The notes: a model not told the origin generated them from the sequence alone. A DNA stretch of 10,891 nt from Pavlovales sp. CCMP2436 (GCA_026770615.1 MU631645.1:118607-129497), one strand, 5' to 3'; positions 1 through 7,049 are shown, numbered from the stretch's first letter. Made by a program: numbers and translations.

Positions 1-24
1 AAAAAAAAAAAAAAAAAAAAAAAA
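1..24. repeat. Poly-A run at contig edge
   Basis: The window opens with 24 consecutive A. On the minus strand this is a T-run just after a good splice donor (GTGAGT, 29-24), so the fragment ends inside an intron of the minus-strand gene. It may be a genuine intronic T-tract or the point where assembly failed. Confidence 0.9.
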
Positions 25-29
25 CTCAC

Positions 30-551
30 CTCATTTGGCCTGCGGAGGCGTGGCCGTTCGGTCTGCTTCTCGTCTTTATCTGCGTTGTTGAGAATGACAG
101 AGTAGTATGGCGGCGTGTCCTCGAGATGCACCTACACAAACAAGGGGGTGGGGGGGGGCACGTCAGGCATTATCAGATGTGAATAGGCAGTGCTGTTAGT
201 CTTAAACGTCGGGATTGTCATATTGTCAGGCGTGGGGTGGTGATGGGTGGGGGGAGGGTGTGTGTGTGAATGTGGTGTGTGTATGTGGTGGTGGTGGTGG
301 GGGGGGAGGGGGGCAGTACCTTCATAACGGTCGCCGAGATCTCCACCCGTTCCCGCATGTTGAGATAAAGACAGGCAGTGTAAGTGTGGTGTGTGTGTGT
401 GTGTGTGGTGGTGTGTGTGTGTGGGGGGGGGAAATGGGCGGGGGGGTAGTACCTTCATAACGGTCGCCGATATCTCCACCCGTTCCCGCATGTTGAGATA
501 CAGGACGTGTTCGCCCTTGGCCAGGACAGAGTCGACCACGGGCAAGGTCGC
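30..551 (-). CDS. SH3/Tudor-like domain protein, two internal exons (partial gene)
   Basis: Two exons on the minus strand join cleanly. The first (551-453, 33 codons) follows the acceptor TAAACCAG and ends before the donor GTACTA. The second (131-30, 34 codons) follows TTTGTGTAG and ends before GTGAGT. Both are phase 0 and the intron between them (452-132) is 321 nt. The joined peptide runs GEHVLYLNMRERVEISATV, then VHLEDTPPYYSVIL, then EKQTERPRLRR. This is the layout of a small SH3/Tudor-like barrel recalled from many protist proteins: a beta strand with hydrophobic alternation, then a PPYY turn, then a KQTE strand before a basic tail. The continuity of the fold across the splice is the main support. 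No start or stop codon is in the window; the 5' exons lie above 551 and the 3' exons beyond position 1. The role is unknown; barrels of this type usually bind peptides or modified tails. Confidence 0.6.
241..314. repeat. GT/GGT microsatellite with G-runs, intronic
   Basis: Low-complexity GT and GGT repeats followed by G-runs. They lie in the intron between the two SH3/Tudor-like exons and resemble the second tract at 383-431, as expected if both came from one tandem duplication. Confidence 0.85.
315..368 (-). repeat. Partial copy of the exon's 3' half plus donor
   Basis: Positions 315-368 match 448-501 with one visible mismatch (339 G against 472 T). The block carries the last 16 or so codons of the SH3/Tudor-like exon and its splice donor, in the same orientation, but there is no acceptor in front of it: the sequence upstream on the minus strand is CA-repeat. 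It is therefore probably a non-functional exon fragment lying inside the intron. Confidence 0.8.
383..431. repeat. GT microsatellite, intronic
   Basis: Alternating GT with short GGT interruptions, ending in a G-run. It sits just downstream (minus sense) of the full exon's splice donor and is a likely site of replication slippage. Confidence 0.9.
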
Positions 552-695
552 CTGGTTTAAAAAAGTAGTATTATTAGTTCTATTGAGAATAGAAATAGCA
601 ATGTGGAGACAGTATGTAAATTTATTGGCATGCACGGAGTCGACCACGGTAAAAGTCGCCTGGAATAAATAAGAACTATTATTAGTTGTTGTTTT
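526..695 (-). repeat. Direct repeat of the exon's 5' half plus acceptor (108-bp spacing)
   Basis: About 58 bp at 526-583 recur at 635-693, aligned on GTCGACCACGG at 531 and 639. Each copy includes a splice acceptor on the minus strand (TAAACCAG and TTATTCCAG) and the first codons of the same exon, giving ATLPVVDSV in the full copy and ATFTVVDSVHANKF in the extra one. The extra copy then diverges and lacks a matching donor, so it looks like a decayed partial exon. Confidence 0.75.
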
Positions 696-930
696 TATAG
701 TTCTTTTACGGTTTTTTTTTGACAATTTAGAAGTTATGTAGCAAATGTGATAGTAACATATAAAAACGGAATTGGCGCCCAAGCCAGCGCAGCCGACTAA
801 GGCACACAGCAGGCAATGGGCGACGCAGCGCTCAGACCAGCACAACATTCAGAACAGTCAGACGCCAGCTTGAATCCCTATCATAAATATAAAAAGGGAA
901 GGCATTGTCCATAAATCGGTCACGGCGTCT

Positions 931-965
931 AGGCCCTGTCCGATAGAGGCCTTTTTTTTTTTTTT
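931..965 (+). terminator. Small hairpin followed by 14 T (possible Pol III-type stop)
   Basis: AGGCC at 931-935 pairs with GGCCT at 948-952 around a 12-nt loop, followed immediately by 14 T (952-965). The T-run would stop RNA polymerase III on the plus strand. No A-box/B-box pair was found upstream, so no transcript can be assigned; it may be only a slippage tract. Confidence 0.25.
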
Positions 966-1016
966 AACGCCTCCCCACTTGCAGATTCTGGCCTGGGCGT
1001 AGGGGCATGTATGGGC

Positions 1017-1105
1017 AATATACTTTTTCGCTATGCGTTTAAAATTACTCGGGCCCTGACTGCTTTAATATAAATTTTCGCCATGCGTTTAAAATTACTC
1101 GGGCC
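1017..1105. repeat. 39-bp direct repeat, period 50
   Basis: Positions 1017-1055 and 1067-1105 match with three mismatches. The shared core is ATGCGTTTAAAATTACTCGG. They lie in the spacer downstream of the WW-domain gene. The spacing of almost five helical turns would suit paired protein-binding sites, but a simple tandem duplication is equally likely. Confidence 0.85.
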
Positions 1106-1295
1106 TCGTTTGAGTCCCCTCCGCCATCGCTATATTTCGATTGGTGACAAAAGAGTTCAGCAATGTAGACAAAAATCAGTGGTGGTCAAGTAGCACAGGC
1201 GCAGCTGAAGACCTGCTGGAACGGCGGGTTTTCTTGCAAAAGTGACGTCTTATGAACCTACGACGATGAGAGGACTCGAGCGGGATAAACTATAA

Positions 1296-1440
1296 ATAAA
1301 AGAACATTACCATGTGCGCGGGTAAAGACTGATATCATAATTGGAATAGTGATCATTATAGTAATAATGATTATGAGAAGTACAGCAACTACAGCAACGA
1401 CGGTATAAAAGAACATTACCATGTGTGCGGGTAGAGACTG
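1296..1440 (-). repeat. 36-bp direct repeat duplicating a splice-donor region
   Basis: Positions 1296-1331 and 1405-1440 match with two mismatches, offset by 109 bp. On the minus strand each copy reads as exon end SLPAHM followed by GTAATG, a plausible donor. Between the copies is about 73 bp of AT-rich sequence. A GT..AG intron of 91 nt (1419-1329, GTAATG to ATATCAG) fits exactly inside the duplicated unit. Confidence 0.8.
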
Positions 1441-2980
1441 CGCCCCACTCGCGGAGGACATCCCTCCCATCCCCCCAGATCCCATCATCCCGCCAGATCC
1501 CTTCCCACCCATCCCTCCCATCCCTCCTGCGCCCAACATCCCCCCAGATCCAATCATCCCCCCAGATTCCATCCCACCCATCACCCCAGGTCCCATCATC
1601 CCTCCACCCATCATCCCAGATCCCATCATCCCACCGGGCATCCCTGCTGCGCCCGCCGGCTGCGGCTGCGGCGCGGGCGCGGGCGTGGGCGCTGCCCCGA
1701 AAAGGTCTGCGGATAGCCCCCCCTGCGGAATTCCCGCGCTTTTTAAAATATCGGGAATTTTGGCGGGAGTTGGGACGGACTCGAAGTCGCCGAAGTCATC
1801 ATCGGCTGCCTGCTGCTGCGGCTGCTGCTGAAACTGCTGTGGCTGCTGCAGCTGCTGCGGCTGCTGCTGCTGCATGCCCAGATGTTGCGGCTGCTGCTGC
1901 TGCATGCCCAGATGTTGCTGCTGCTGCTGCTGCTGCTGAGGCATCTGCATACCCGGCTGCTGCTGCTGTCCCTGCTGCTGCTGTTGCTGCTGCTGCTGTG
2001 GCTGCTGTGGCTGCGGTCCAATCATACCCACTACCCACTCTGGTGGCGGAGTCCAGACCGACTGCCCCGTTTGGTGGTGGCAGTAGTAAACAACCTGAAT
2101 AGGGATAGGATGCAGGACGGTAAGATCAGCTTGATGATTTATCACATCGCCAGCCAGAACCCCCCTTCAATTTTAATTTTATATTTTTTCATACATAGGG
2201 TTAGGTTTGCAGCGCATGGATTTGATCTGCCTGATGATTAGGTGCATGGTTCAGGCTTAGGCGTGGGAGGGCCGTCCGGCTAGGATGGAATTATAGGATG
2301 GGTTGGCAAGGGCTATGCTAATGCCAGCGCCTCCTCGCGGCACCGGATCCGGTCCGTAATCTTACGAGTGAGCGCCCGGTCCGCTGCGGGTGGTGCGGCA
2401 ATAGCAGTGTACCCTGCCAGACCCCCCAATACCGGTATACACCGCGTTTGCAGCGTACCAGCGTGTTGGGATCCAAGCGAGACTCCCACAGGCCCACGCG
2501 CATCCCAGGTGGGTACTGCCCACGATATGGCGGGCCGCGGTATGGCTGCTGCTGCTGCTGCTGAGGCTGGTGCTGCTGTTGCTGCTGCTGTCGCTGCTGA
2601 GGCTGCTGGTGGTACTGCTGTCCCATTTGCGGCTGCATCTGTCCCGGCTGCATTTGTCCCATCTGCCCCATGCCGCCATGCGGTTGCATCTGTCCCTGCT
2701 GCGGGTAGCCAAAGCCACCCGGCCGCTGCTGCTGGTACCCGCCGGACATGCCAGGCTGCGGCTGCCCCTGCTGCATCCCGTAGCCGCCATAGCCTGCGCA
2801 CGCGCAGCGGGGCGCGAGCAAAACACACACGCGCGCGCCGCCCCGTGAGCCGCCTGCGCCACGTGCGCGCGCGAAATTGCCGGAGGCACACCGGGGCAGA
2901 GCAAAGCGCGCACCCTGCTGCCGCTGCTGGCCCTGCTGGCCCTGCTGGCCGTACGGCTGCTGGCCGTAGCCTGGCTGCAT
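1420..2980 (-). CDS. Glutamine-rich WW-domain protein with an FGDF adaptor-ear motif
   Basis: At least three exons on the minus strand. Exon 1 (from ATG 2980-2978, or further upstream, to 2914) encodes Q/G/Y-rich sequence. A 120-nt intron (2913-2794, GTGCGC to TGCGCAG, phase 1) follows. Exon 2 (2793-2459) is Q/G/M/P-rich and ends WESRLDPNTL. A 364-nt intron (2458-2095, GTACGC to CTATTCAG, phase 0) follows. Exon 3 (2094-1420) begins VVYYCHHQTGQSVWTPPPEW. The splice rebuilds a standard WW domain: two Trp 22 residues apart, a central YY, and Pro after the second Trp. Next come long Q tracts, DDDFGDFES, SADLFGAAPTPAPAP, and a tail of GGMMGSG-type Met/Gly repeats. WW domains bind proline-rich ligands, and FGDF fits the gamma-adaptin/GGA ear consensus (aromatic-G-P/D/E-hydrophobic), so a trafficking or clathrin-adaptor scaffold is inferred. 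The 3' end is unresolved: the frame runs unspliced to 1258, or splices once or twice after SLPAHM. Confidence 0.7.
1800..2022 (-). repeat. CAG/CAA-rich polyglutamine tract
   Basis: CTG/TTG triplets on the plus strand read as CAG/CAA (Gln) in the WW gene. Two identical blocks encoding HLGMQQQQPQ lie side by side, showing local unit duplication. The same tract produces long artificial Ala-, Leu- and Ser-rich frames on both strands. Confidence 0.9.
2549..2640 (-). repeat. Second CAG-rich polyglutamine tract
   Basis: Pure and interrupted CAG codons in exon 2 of the WW gene encode a run of Q broken by H, R and P, just before PYRGPPYRGQYPPG. The two tracts lie on either side of the WW domain. Confidence 0.85.
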
Positions 2981-3151
2981 CCCGGGCGGCCCGGCGCCGA
3001 TCAAATCTGGGCCGCTGTCAGGCGATTGGGTTTAAAATCCGCCGAGCCTGCCACCTGCCACCGAGCCCAGCACGCCCGCCACCCGCCGCCGACCACCGAG
3101 CTAACCGCCGCCGAGCCCGCCGCCGAGCCCGCCCCCGAGCCCGCTACAGAC
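2981..3151. promoter_or_regulatory. Probable divergent promoter
   Basis: About 170 bp separate the ATG of the minus-strand WW gene (2980) from the ATG of the plus-strand LRR gene (3152). The stretch contains ATTGG (3025-3029, a CCAAT box on the minus strand) and TTTAAAA (3031-3037, TATA-like), in otherwise very GC-rich sequence with repeated CCGAGCCCG. The head-to-head layout makes a shared control region likely. If the WW gene has an upstream exon (CCTGACAG at about 3015 could be an acceptor), this reading changes. Confidence 0.4.
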
Positions 3152-4116
3152 ATGACGGCTCTCCCCTGCCGCCGCTCAGCCGCCAGGTCGCAGCGCGCCC
3201 GTGCGAGTTCGCGCGGCTGCCCGACGACTGCGTGCACCACCTGCTGCAGCTGGTCGATGAGGAGGCCGTCCCCTGCTTCCGCACCGTCTACCTCGCCTTC
3301 CGGGCCGCAGCGCGCGCCCGCGCCGGGGAGCAGGTCCCGCCGGTAAGCGTATTCCACGCCGGGCCGGGCGTGGCCGCGTGGGCGTGGGCGCAGCCTTCCT
3401 TACGCCGCGCGGCGCGGGTCTGCGCGCCGCGGGAGTGTGCCGAGCTCGGGTACATCGGTCTGCTCAAACGCGGGCTGGACAACCACCAATATCACCGCCT
3501 ATTTGAAATCGAGCTCTTCGCGCGCGCGGGAGAGGCGGGACATGCGCACGTCGTCCAGTGGCTGCTGGCTCGAGCCGCACGGCTCTCGCCCGGACCTTCG
3601 ACGGAGTTCGCCCTCATGCATCACCACCTCGGAGACGCGGGCGCTCTGCACCTTGCAAACGCCCTCCGCACCGACACTGCATTGACCACCCTCAATCTTC
3701 TTTCAAACGATATCGGCGCTCGCGGGGATGGGAACCTCGCGGACGCCCTCGCAGTGAACAGGACGTTGTGGAATCTCACCATCGTCTGCAACGATATCGG
3801 CGATCGCGGCGCTAAGCACTTCGCGGACGTCCTCAGTGTCAACAGTACACTGACCTTACTCCGCCTCGGCAGCACCAGCATCGGTGATCGCGGCGCTGCG
3901 CACCTTGCTGGTGCTCTCAAGGTCAACGCTACGTTGACGGACCTCCACCTACAGAGCAATGGCATTAGCCCTGAGGGATACCGACACATTTCGGACGCGC
4001 TTCGGAGCAACGCCACGGTGTCCAAGTTAGATCTCCGGGGCAATTCTGTCGATGACGAGACATGCACACTCATGCTGAAGGTCTGGCGGCACGGCGCGAA
4101 GGCACTATATCTATGA
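3152..4116 (+). CDS. F-box/ankyrin-like/leucine-rich-repeat protein
   Basis: The protein has three parts. First is an F-box-like segment with FARLPDDCVHHLLQLVDEE. Next is an ankyrin-like stretch with ELGYIGLLKRGLDN and AGEAGHAHVVQWLLARA. Last are about five RNI-type leucine-rich repeats of about 28 residues with the pattern ..LxxALxxNxTLTxLxLxxNxIGxxG, ending at TGA 4114-4116. RNI-type repeats form a curved protein-binding scaffold; with an F-box the usual role is substrate recognition in an SCF ubiquitin ligase, inferred here from the family. The start is problematic. The only nearby ATG (3152) is in frame 2, whereas the domain frame is frame 1. One extra C in the CCCC run at 3162-3165 would join them (MTALPLPPLSRQ..). 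The domain frame stays open upstream to 2368, but there it is only the complement of the WW gene. No intron is needed, although GTAAGC at 3342 could be a donor. Confidence 0.7.
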
Positions 4117-4790
4117 GTATGAGCCTTGACCCGATCTGGAAATTGAATATTAAACTCCAACTAATTATAATAGTCGTTTCTATATTTCTAATTTTTACGT
4201 TAATTTATAAACATTACCGGATACATCCGATTATATGGACCAGCAATAAGTAGAAATGTCCAATTGTATATATTGGCCAGCGTGAGGTTCCGATATTTTG
4301 AATTTTGAAAACTTACGGACTTCATACTCAAAATAGGCTTAAATTTAGATCCAGGATTGGGGGCGGGCGCCTATGTGACAGAGGGTGGCGGGGCAGGGGC
4401 GGCCGGCGTGGCAGAGGGCTTTCTGGCGGGAGATTTGAACTTGGTTTGGGGCCCCCGGGCGGCAGGCGGGGCGGGGGGGGGCGGCGGGAGCCAGTCAAAA
4501 TTCGAGGATCTTCTAAATAAAAGTATAGAATTTGTATATAAATAACTTACATATATCATATTTCACTTGACTGCAAATCGCGAGGAGCAAAGAGCTTGCC
4601 AAGTCGACCAATAGTTGCTAGTCACACACATACTGAAATCTCCCCAGTCGCCCCCTCCCGCCTGTGCAGCCACCCGCTGCCATCGAGCAGAGAAAGTTGG
4701 AGATAATGCAGACAGTCAGGGCGGTAATGGACCGTGGGGTACGTGGGATATGCTCTTCTCTCTCGTGTACACATGCGTGCGCGTTCGCCA
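4117..4790. other. AT-rich intergenic region with a GC-rich island
   Basis: AT-rich sequence after the LRR stop is interrupted at about 4355-4495 by a G-rich island. On the minus strand the island could encode a short proline-rich peptide (LPPPPPAPPAARG, then SPARKPSATPAAPAP) after a possible acceptor TTTATTTAG. AATAAA occurs at 4515-4520. No conserved domain was recognised, so no gene is called. The two genes on either side converge here. Confidence 0.4.
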
Positions 4791-6170
4791 TCACTCCTCC
4801 GTGGCAGCAGCGTCGGCCTTCCACTGCTTGCAGCACGGCTTGTGCACCGGCCACATGCGCCGCACGCAGTCACCGTCGTAGAACGCAGCCACGCGGCACC
4901 GGCTGCACAGCCTCAGCTCGCGCGTTGCGCCGCAGCCCAGGCAGCAGGCAGACACCAGCTTGCGCCGGCCCGAGATCGAGGGGGCTTCTCAACCGCCCCC
5001 GCGTGCCCCAGCCTGGCGGCGAGGGCCAGGTTGCTCACGGCCTGTTGGAGGATGAAGGACTTGGGCGCGTTCACCTTGCCGATCATATCGAGGTATCGCA
5101 TGCCTGCTGCGAACGTGGCATCAGCGCCACCGAGCTCGGACGCGGCAGCGAAGCTGGCGGCCGCCTCCGCCTTGCTCTGCGCCACGCCCCTGCCCTCTTC
5201 GAGGCACACGCCCATACTCCCCAGCGCCCGCACGCCGCGCAGCGCCGCGGCGGCACGATACAGGCGCATGGCCTCGCCCAAATCGCGCTTCGTGCCCATG
5301 CCGTGCTCGCACACGTAGCCGAGCGAGTGCTGCGCGATGGCGCTGCCCTGGTCGGCGGCGAGGCGGGAGTAGCGCACTGCATCGGTAAGGTTGTGCGCCA
5401 TACCGATGCCCAGCATGCAGCCGAGGCCAACAGTGGTCTGCGCACCGAGCCAAGCCCTGATCGGCCGCCTGCCGGTAGAGCCGCGCCGCCTCCTCGTCGT
5501 TTATCGCACAGCCCCTGCCCTGCGCGTAGCAGTTGCCGAGAGCGTGCTGACCGTGTGCGAAGCCCTACTTGGCTGCCTGCGCGTAGAGCTTCACCGCCTC
5601 CTTCTCGGTTTTTACGCAACCCTTGCCCTGCGCGTAGCAGTTGCCGAGAGCGTGCTGACCGGCTGCGAAGCCCTGCTCGGCAGCCTGCGTGTAGAGCTTC
5701 ACCGCCTCCTCGTCGTTCTGCGCAAGACCCCCCTTGCCGTGCGCATACATGATGCCAAGTTACCATTGCGCGTCTGCGAGGCCCTGCTCGGTGGCCTGCC
5801 TTTAGAGCTTCACTGCCTCCTCTTCGTCCTGCACCACGCCTCTGCCCTGCAAGAAGCAAATACCCAAGCTATACTGCGCGTCTGCGAGGCACTGCTTGGC
5901 CGCCTTCCTGAACAGCCGCGCCGCCCTCATCTCGTCGTGTGCGCCGTGCTGTTGCCAGTCATGTAGCACCTGCCAAGGTGGTGCTGCCCGGGAGGCGTTG
6001 CCCTGATCGGCCGCCTGCGTGTAGAGCCGCAGCGCCTCGGCCTGGTCCTGCACCATGCCGTCGCCATCTTCGAAGCGGCCGTCAAGCCTGCTCTGCGCAT
6101 CGGGGTCGCCCTGCGCTGCTCCATCGATGATCAGCCCGAGCTCCTTAACCGAGGCAGCCGCGCCCGCCAT
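4791..6170 (-). pseudogene. Sel1-like-repeat protein with C-terminal MYND-like zinc finger, broken
   Basis: On the minus strand ATG 6170-6168 gives MAGAAASVKELGLIIDG, followed by about nine or ten Sel1-like repeats of about 36 residues (for example QHALGNCYAQGKG, EEAVKLYTQAAEQG). The end is a MYND-like finger: CLGC, eight residues, CSRC, then FYDGDC and WPVHKPCC, with stop TGA at 4793-4791. Sel1 repeats form helical scaffolds and MYND fingers bind proline-rich peptides, so an adaptor role is inferred. The frame is broken. There are in-frame stops at 5804-5802 (TAA where repeats have Tyr), 5762-5760 (TAA) and 5567-5565 (TAG where repeats have Gln). Frame changes near 5990, 5940, 5445 and 4982 are each repaired by one base. 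The finger has Tyr where MYND usually has the fifth Cys. Either this is a decaying gene or the sequence has indel errors; the three substitutions favour decay. Confidence 0.75.
5460..5760 (-). repeat. 108-bp tandem repeat encoding Sel1 units
   Basis: A 35-bp segment at 5518-5552 recurs at 5626-5660, exactly 108 bp apart, which is 36 codons or one Sel1 unit. Similarity between neighbouring units is much higher at the DNA level than among the outer units, indicating recent duplication or gene conversion in the middle of the array. Confidence 0.9.
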
Positions 6171-6587
6171 CTGCGCCGCCTCGCCCGAGCCGACGGGGGG
6201 GTCGGTGAACAAGTGTCCAGGGTGGGAGTGGAGCGCTCCACTCCCTCTCGCCTCCGTCCTCGAGCGCCGGCCGCTGCACTGCAGCCTCGTCCAGATAGGC
6301 GGGGAGCGGAGCACGCAGCCTCTCTTCCCTCTCGCCTCCTCCGTTCAACCCCGGCCGCGGTTCTTGGTCCGAGGGCCAACGAGGGCAAACCCCAATCCAG
6401 ATTTATCGGGATAATCCCTGGAATATCCGATTGATTCCGAGATTTCAGAATCGGATTCATCCGACATATTTTCGTTCTCCGCGACAACAACCCCGATGAT
6501 GTTCATGTTCGCGTCCTGCGTTATTTTAAAGAGATATTTAATGGAAAACCAGTGAGGATTTTATTTATTAATATTCGCTTTTGATAT
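6171..6587. other. Upstream region of the Sel1-MYND gene
   Basis: The sequence just above the Sel1 ATG is GC-rich and changes to AT-rich after 6410. It contains a perfect palindrome (6224-6245) and a 13-bp repeat, CCCTCTCGCCTCC, at 6243-6255 and 6327-6339. A minus-strand frame here reads GGEREERLRAPLP and GGEREWSAPLPPW, a repeated peptide that could be an upstream exon, but no splice junction supports it. Confidence 0.4.
6224..6245. repeat. 22-bp perfect palindrome
   Basis: GGGAGTGGAGC followed by its exact reverse complement, with no loop and AGCGCT at the centre. It lies about 55-75 bp upstream of the Sel1-MYND ATG, a suitable place for a dimeric regulator. Confidence 0.85.
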
Positions 6588-6914
6588 TTGCCCACTGCTC
6601 ACTACACGCCCCCCTTATTTCAGATACTATTTCACAAACGTTGGGCCGCTGAGCATGTGGTCGTCTATTTAAAAAGCACTAGCGATCCAGTTTTTCAATC
6701 GGGTCTTGTGTGCAAACCCCGGTTAAGAGTAGACACCCCGGTCAAGTCTTGCGTACACACCCCGGTATTTAGTGATGAAGGTAGTGAACAGCCTCTGATG
6801 AAATATGCCGACCGGGACAGCGCCGCTGAGCAATGGAGTCGTATTCTAAAAAAGCGTACTTGGGTTCCGCGGCACTTCCAGGGGATTGCGGACAATAAAA
6901 ACGGCGGGTTTTGA
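6588..6914 (+). other. Open frame of 109 codons, function unknown
   Basis: A plus-strand frame includes SDEGSEQPLMKYADRDSAAE and ILKKRTWVPRHFQGIADNK, ending at TGA. The first codon is not ATG (the frame begins with TTG). The composition is less GC-biased than the confident genes and more varied than a typical shadow frame, but no domain is recognised. It could be an exon or a remnant of a mobile element. Confidence 0.2.
6716..6766 (+). repeat. Three copies of ACCCCGGT
   Basis: ACCCCGGT occurs at 6716-6723, 6735-6742 and 6759-6766, with related flanks (TCTTG then GTRCA). It is inside the unknown open frame and may be a degenerate minisatellite of about 19-24 bp. Confidence 0.6.
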
Positions 6915-7047
6915 GGCTGAGGCTGAGTTTCTTAGCAAATTACATACAAACAAAGGCGAAATGTTGGTTAAAATTACTATTGAAGGGCTAAAAAAACGAG
7001 GTTCAGTTTCTTAACACGACGGTTTCTTATTGCCCGCGATCCCCTGT
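6879..7047. repeat. Imperfect 20-bp inverted repeat
   Basis: The segment 6879-6898 (AGGGGATTGCGGACAATA core) is nearly the reverse complement of 7028-7047 (TATTGCCCGCGATCCCCT core), with about 130 bp between. The inner flanks keep weak similarity. It could be the ends of a small foldback element. No flanking target duplication was recognised. Confidence 0.5.
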
Positions 7048-7049
7048 AG

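Larger units (their letters stand above)
696..1175. other. Spacer without a recognised gene
   Basis: AT-rich sequence between the first two genes. The long minus-strand open frame starting near 848 reads through intron-like sequence and has no conserved domain. Apart from the hairpin/T-run and the 39-bp direct repeat listed separately, nothing is recognisable here. Confidence 0.5.

Noticed and set aside
770..965. tRNA or SINE-like transcript ending at the T-run
   Set aside because: No convincing cloverleaf, A-box or B-box could be found on either strand.
1329..1419. Transmembrane-like segment after SLPAHM in the unspliced WW frame
   Set aside because: The hydrophobic run (TVVAVVAVLLIIIITIM) is translated from an AT-rich stretch with good GT and AG ends, so it is more likely an intron.
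1425..2102. Pro/Ser/Ala-rich plus-strand frames over the WW gene
   Set aside because: They are products of the GGCATG-type and CAG repeats read on the opposite strand.
2368..3150. Long Ala-rich plus-strand open frame continuous with the LRR gene
   Set aside because: It is the complement of CAG-rich WW-gene exons (GCT/GCA read as Ala); no domain, and the WW domain and splice sites support the minus strand.
4664..5752. 362-codon plus-strand frame over the Sel1-MYND gene
   Set aside because: No domain; Arg/Ala/His-rich composition typical of an antisense shadow, while the minus strand has Sel1 repeats and the zinc finger.
5560..5810. Stop-codon reassignment (TAA/TAG read as Gln)
   Set aside because: The LRR and Sel1-MYND frames do end in TGA and one TAG sits where Gln is expected, but one TAA sits at a Tyr position, dozens of Gln codons in the WW gene are CAG/CAA with no TAA/TAG, and four frame changes also affect the Sel1 gene. 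Decay or error is simpler.
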